This document shows, one piece after another, positions 59,356-64,000 of a stretch of 64,000 nucleotides of DNA. Both the position numbers and the translations under genes were made by a program. A model generated the notes under the pieces. The model made no database searches. It was not told the DNA's origin and was given only the letters and a program-made list of their open reading frames with translations. Source of the stretch: Tetrastigma voinierianum (lineage: Eukaryota; Streptophyta; Magnoliopsida; Vitales; Vitaceae); the NCBI GenBank assembly GCA_016808115.1, contig JAEQBH010002442.1, forward strand, positions 62,001 to 126,000, in the 5' to 3' direction. How positions within the stretch are numbered: the first letter of the stretch is position 1; every line of letters begins with the position of its first letter.

Positions 59356-61492
59356 TATAAAACACAGGAAAAATTTAGTTTTTTTGAAAAATGGCAAAAA
59401 TAGTAAAATTGCCATAATGGTTTGGGGAAGCCTGGAAAATTATCTAGATCTTAGATGATGAAATGAACTGCGTTGTTGGATTCGTCTCGCAAAATCTAGT
59501 GACCTAGAAAAGTTTGGTCGAATTCTGAGATAGTCATAATTTTTTTCGATTTTCTAGGTGGTGAGTGGCAATAACTCGAGACGAGTTTTACGAAAATCTC
59601 GGAAGTCGGGAAATGACTTGAGTTAAATTCAATTAAAATAAATTTAAGCGAAAGAAATGGTGTTTGAGGATAGAAAGCGAACTCGGGACGAAGTGGACCG
59701 CACGTGTCTAGCGTGGGCCCACTTAACAAACATGTTAAGTTAAAAGGAAAACAAAAAAGAAAGGAAAGAAAAATAAAGAAAAAAAATGGAGAGAAAGGGA
59801 GGAGAGAGGGAAAGAGGAGCTGGCTTCTCTCTAAGATCACGGAGGTCGGGTGGTCGTCTTGAGTCGGGCGAGACTTAAAGAAGTTAGAGTACTCGTCGCA
59901 GACGCGATGGACACGAATCGGGGTTTCGTTGGAGATTCGAGCGAGGAGTTTGGGAAATCAAAGGTTTCGGGTTTAGGAAATGTCCATGGGACTTCCTAGA
60001 TTTTCTTCTATGCTCCAAGAGGTAGATATTCTCCCTACTTTGGTTTATTTTCCATTCTAGGGGCTATTTGGTTGAGTTTTAATGCCCTAAGGGGCTGTTT
60101 GGCAAATTAATGGGGGGAATAGTGCCCTGTTTTGACCCTATATGCTGTCCAGTTTTCGGGGCCAATTTTTGGTTCGAAAAAGGGAGAATTTGGACTAATA
60201 TCCTTCCAAGAAATTGTATTTCTAACTAAGAACTTGATGTTAGGATTTTGAATCACCAAAATCGGACCTCTATAATTCAAGTTATGGTCCATTTCCCTGG
60301 ACTACTCCAAGTGCCCTGTTTTGACCGAACCTACTGTCCAGGTTTTTGGGACTGATTTTCAGCTGGGAAAAAGTGAGAATTTGGACTAGCATCCTTCAAG
60401 GAACTTTTATCCCTATCCGAGAACTTGATATTAGGCTTTTGAATCACCTAAATCGGACTCTATAACTCAAGTTATGGTCCATTTTTAGGGACTGCTACAA
60501 CTTAGGCTGTTTAATGATTTGTGTCCAGATTTTTTCCACAATTGGTAAATGATTGTAGTATATCATTGCTTGAATTGAGTGATATACTTGGTTGAAATTG
60601 TGTGGAAGTCAAATTGTGTGTTCTAATGGTTTGGCTTGTGATGTGCTTGTATGAATAAGGCCATTATATGGCTTATTGTAGGCTAATTGTGGACATGTCT
60701 TGTCGCGATTTGGCACAGAAGGTTGATGGATGTCGCTACTCGAGTAGTAGTGACTTGTGATGTCAATGTATGCGTGCATTGATATGATGGCATGAATTGT
60801 ATGATATTTTGGAATTTGTATGCTTTTTGATATAAATATCCAAATGATGCATGGGTGATTATGCATGAGTAGGCATGCACATATAGCACTCATCATATAT
60901 GTAGTATGGTATGAATTAGCAATGGCATAATTGCATTTCATATGCACGGGGACATCGCGTCAAGTCGGGTGTGTGTGCATGGTATTGGTTTCTCAGTGAA
61001 TGTGTAGTGAGCTCGAAAATTGGGACAACGTCCAAAATTGAAACTCACGAGTGTAAAACAATAATAATAATAAATCACGTGTGTTTGGGGTGAAGCAAGA
61101 TGGGGCAGATCCCCCTTCCAAGGGTGAAAGACCCAAATTTTATTCTTGGTCAAACATATGAATCCAACAATGAAAGTTCGCAAAAGTCTCAAAAGGCGTG
61201 CAAAGCCTGCGGTGAGACCCTGAAAATTCGCGACCCACAAAAACACATGGGATTTGATGAAATTAAATAAATATTGGAGGGTTGTCCAATGGGTTAAGTC
61301 ATTGGGTGAAACACCAATGACGGTTTTCACACTTGGCATATGCATGTGTAAGGAAGTCGGTGAGGACTCGAGGCATGGGACAAGGTGAGTCACATTCTCA
61401 TCCATGGCATGTAGACATTTGAGTAGGAATGCGTATGTTTTTATTTGAATGTGTGAAGTAATAGTGCATGTACCTTGGGTGGGGAGTAGTCT
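59356..61492 (+). mobile_element. Gypsy LTR D, truncated at its 3' end
   Basis: Starts TATAAAACACAGG, a mutated LTR start. Its body parallels LTR C closely: CACGTGTGTTTGGG, GCAAGATGGGGCA and AAGTCATTGGGTGAAACACC occur in both. A segment near 60120-60300 containing TTTGAATCACC(A/T)AAATCGGA is tandemly duplicated at 60305-60490. It ends at GGTGGGGAGTAG, near the same point where LTR C is cut, and meets LTR E tail to tail. Confidence 0.75.
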
Positions 61493-62702
61493 TGGTGACA
61501 CCACGACCAGAAGTGCAGTGACAATCCGTCAACTCGTAGAATACATGTAGCCATTGAGTGTCTCAATGCCACAAAAAGAGTGTCTCTCTACCCGAGACTC
61601 AAACATGAGTAAAAATGGCCACATTGGCCCATACATCCATACTCACCAAAATATAACCAACTATATTACAATAGTTTTAAGAGTTAATTATACTCCTATA
61701 CAAACATGTTTCAACCAGAATATTTCGTACATGTTTTACAAAAACATATATTCAAAGCCACATGTCGGCTTTCTTCTCAAAAACGGCCTCTAGTGAGCGC
61801 CATCTTTCTAAATACTCCATGTACCTAAAAAGGGGATCCTACGACGGGGTGAGTAATGCCCAGTAGTTGAATTCTCCTACATTGGGTTACTCCCCAGCTA
61901 AGTGCTCATGAAATGGAAAACACACACATTGAGTGAATTCATGATTCCTACTCGAATGTCTGCATTGCTAATCCATGCCTCGAGTCCTCAGGCTCTGCAC
62001 ATGCTTGTGCCATGTAAATTGTTTCCAAACAAATCTATTTGTTTACTTTATATGGACAACCCTAAACTAGCATATGTAGTGGACATACTTGATAATTAGT
62101 TTCATGGAGCTGACCCTCAGAAGTGAATTTTCGGGACAACTCTCCGAAACAGTCATTGGACATCCTCCGACATGAATTGTTGGAAACTTTCCAAAGCAAT
62201 TCTTCGAACAATTTTCCAATATAAGTTTTGAGTCAACCCTTCGAAAACATGTCATGCACTCACACCTACTATTCTAGGGTGCCCCAGTGCATATGAAATG
62301 CAATATGCCATTTCACAATAATTCATGTTAATATATCAAACATGCATATATTAACAACATTCACACAATAAACATGTTATTCATTCAAAGAAATAACACA
62401 ACAACACACAAGCCCTATGAACAGCCCAACACACGATCTCGGACTGTCATGGACAACTCTAGGGATTTCACCGCTCCAATCTAAGCTTTGGGCTGAAAAC
62501 ATGGCCATTTAGGCCTCAGAACATCCCTATCCATTAGAATGACTCTTAGCCAAGGAATAAAACGAGTAGGAGAAAACCCCTACCTCCTGGAGTTACCAAA
62601 ACTCCATAATACTGGTACCTAAGCATAGCTCTTGCAATGGGGATCAACTTTGCCTCTTACAGTGAGGAAACCCCTACCTCCCGGAGTTACCGAAACTCCA
62701 CA
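61493..62702 (-). mobile_element. Gypsy LTR E, inverted and truncated at its 5' end
   Basis: Reverse-complement LTR beginning GGTGACACC near 61494, as in the solo LTR's 3' end, with CCGTCAACTCGTAGAA, TTACTCCCCAGCTAAGTGCT and GCATATGAAATGCAAT in the same order as the solo LTR at 54003-56205. It ends within the CCCTACCTCC...AACTCCA segment, which is duplicated at 62577-62606 and 62671-62700 (period 94). Confidence 0.75.
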
Positions 62703-62883
62703 TGCTTATTAAGATGTGGGCCCCATCATTTCTATATTTAGAGATGTGAATAGTGAATCTCCAAATGTGGAGATGTATTATTCATGTCTCTATTTTAGAG
62801 ATCAAAATAGAGAACTTTTGGAGCATGATTTTTGCTCCAAAATTTCTATATATAGAGATAGAGTAAAAAATATAGCTCTTTTG
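62703..62883. repeat. Short AT-rich block with internal palindromes
   Basis: TTTCTATATTTAGAGATG (62729) and TTTCTATATATAGAGATA (62841) are similar, and CTCCAAATGTGGAGAT folds on itself. It separates inverted LTR E from the gypsy 3' end and may be a small MITE; no termini fixed. Confidence 0.4.
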
Positions 62884-63069
62884 GAAATGCTCTAAAGGTG
62901 TTGTGGCAGCACCGAGGAGTGGAGGAGGCAACATGGGAACGCGAGGACACGATGCGTGCCACTTATCCTTCCTTATTTGAGGATGAAGGTATGTTGTTTA
63001 GTCATTTGATAATAAAAAAAATGATTGTAGCATATGCATGTGATTGTATATATATTAAGGGGGGAAGAA
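62884..63069 (+). pseudogene. 3' internal end of a Ty3/gypsy element: chromodomain tail and polypurine tract
   Basis: At about 62925-63000 the frame reads EEATWEREDTMRATYPSLFE followed by DEG, a better preserved version of the tail at 470-530. The polypurine tract AAGGGGGGAAGAA (63057-63069) directly precedes the LTR. Everything upstream of the tail is missing, cut by the block at 62703-62883. Confidence 0.85.
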
Positions 63070-64000
63070 TGTAAAACCCGGGTAAATTTGTACTTTTCCA
63101 AAAAAAAAAAAAAAAGGGCAAACAGTGAACTTTACTGCTACAATCTGAGTTGAAAACTTGAAAAATTTTCTAGATCTTGGATGATGAGACGGGACTTCAC
63201 TTAGATTTGAAGTAGATCTCGAAATCTAGTAGCCGTATGTCCACATCTTTTGAACATGGACATGTCGCGCCACAAAATGGGAGAAACCGGTTCGTAGAGG
63301 AAGGGAGGAGCATAAGAGGAAAGGAGAAGGAGAAAAAGGGGAAAGAAAGGAAAGAAGAAGGAGAAAGAAAGGGAGAGAGAGAAAGAGGGAGAAAGGTAGT
63401 TCTTGGGTTATGACAAGCCGGAACTCGTACGAACCCGAAGTAAAATGCGTATATTCAGCGAGGCTACGCTCCAATAGGTATGGATTCTTCCTACTTTGGT
63501 TTATTTTCCACCATAAGGGTGGTGGGGTTGTGTCTTTGCCCAAAGGGGCTGTTTAGCCGAATTTCGAAATATGGGAATGCTACCCTATTTTGATCCTACA
63601 CACTAGCTGGATTTTAGGACTAATTTTTAGGTAGGAAATTGAGGGACTTTGGACCTGGGTCCTTCATGTAAATTGTAGCTACATCAGTGAACTTGATGTA
63701 GGCTTTTGAATCGCAAATTGGACCTTTACCAGTCGAGTTATAGTTCATTTCGGGATTGCCATGGATTGAGTTGTTTATTTGTTGTCACGGAATTTTTGGG
63801 TGGTTTTGGTGCAAATTTTGTCTTTTGATTTGTGGATTGTTTGGTGGTACATGTTAGCGACCCCGGTTGGTAGCTTGAGCGGGGCCCGGTTCATGGTATT
63901 TTGGGATTGATTGTGCACATTTTGGTGATCTTATTATGAAGCCGGAGCTTGTGAGGTATGAAATTGTAGATTGTTTTAAAGTGTTATTGCTTCATTTTGT
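63070..64000 (+). mobile_element. 3' LTR of the last gypsy element, running off the window
   Basis: Starts TGTAAAACCCGGG. It matches the first LTR (649-1680) over all visible length, for example TTCTTCCTACTTT and GGTTTATTTTCCACCATAAG, TTCGAAATATGGGAATGCTA and AACTTGATGTAGGCTTTTGA. A poly-A tract lies at about 63101-63115. The pair of elements at the two window ends belongs to one family. Confidence 0.9.

Noticed and set aside
1..64000. tRNA, rRNA or other structured RNA genes
   Set aside because: I looked for tRNA A/B box patterns and rRNA-like runs and saw none that could be supported; the tRNA-like strings are retrotransposon primer-binding sites.

Overview
This is plant nuclear DNA, most likely from a eudicot. 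It is AT-rich and full of plant-type LTR retrotransposons (Ty3/gypsy chromovirus-like, Ty1/copia and TRIM), hAT- and CACTA-like DNA elements, long (AT)n microsatellites, and broken, intron-containing fragments of plant ABCA transporters and a cytochrome P450. I see no intact protein-coding gene and no RNA gene. All coding traces carry stops or frameshifts, or are partial. I cannot name the species.

Layout. 1-2817: the 3' end of a Ty3/gypsy element (integrase tail, chromodomain-like tail, polypurine tract, 3' LTR). 2818-5235: non-coding. 5236-26362: an imperfect inverted repeat of about 21 kb with its centre near 17626. Each arm carries a degraded ABCA2-like half-transporter gene, on + at 14697-17582 and on - at 17643-20380. 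The left arm is interrupted by a 4.46-kb copia element (8490-12945) and the right arm by a 796-bp hAT element (23819-24614). In both cases the opposite arm keeps the empty site. 26363-32386: mostly non-coding, with a short Cys-rich ORF and a fold-back MITE. 32387-36851: exon-like pieces and a second ABCA pseudogene, of the ABCA3-12 type. 38327-40097: a tandem TRIM array (three LTRs, two internal domains). 42126-46983: a second degraded copia element (+). 47097-49754: a CYP72-clan P450 fragment between two direct repeats of about 850 bp. 50021-50759: a TATATCG-rich TIR element. 51503-51780: a minisatellite. 52440-53640: a copia pol fragment (-). 54003-56205: a solo gypsy LTR (-) with a near-perfect 5-bp target duplication. 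57626-64000: a pile-up of related gypsy LTRs in both orientations, ending in the 3' end of one more element whose LTR runs off the window.

The main discovery is the ABCA-bearing palindrome. Its outer arms (about 3 kb each) look much more alike than the inner ABCA-bearing parts. Arm-specific insertions put events in order: a short tandem duplication came first, then the palindrome, then the copia and hAT insertions. A transcript crossing the centre could fold into a long hairpin and be a source of small RNAs against ABCA paralogues; that is inference. Identities quoted are by eye. Clustered substitutions and small indels in some repeat copies also raise the possibility of an imperfectly polished assembly, so single frameshifts should not be over-read.
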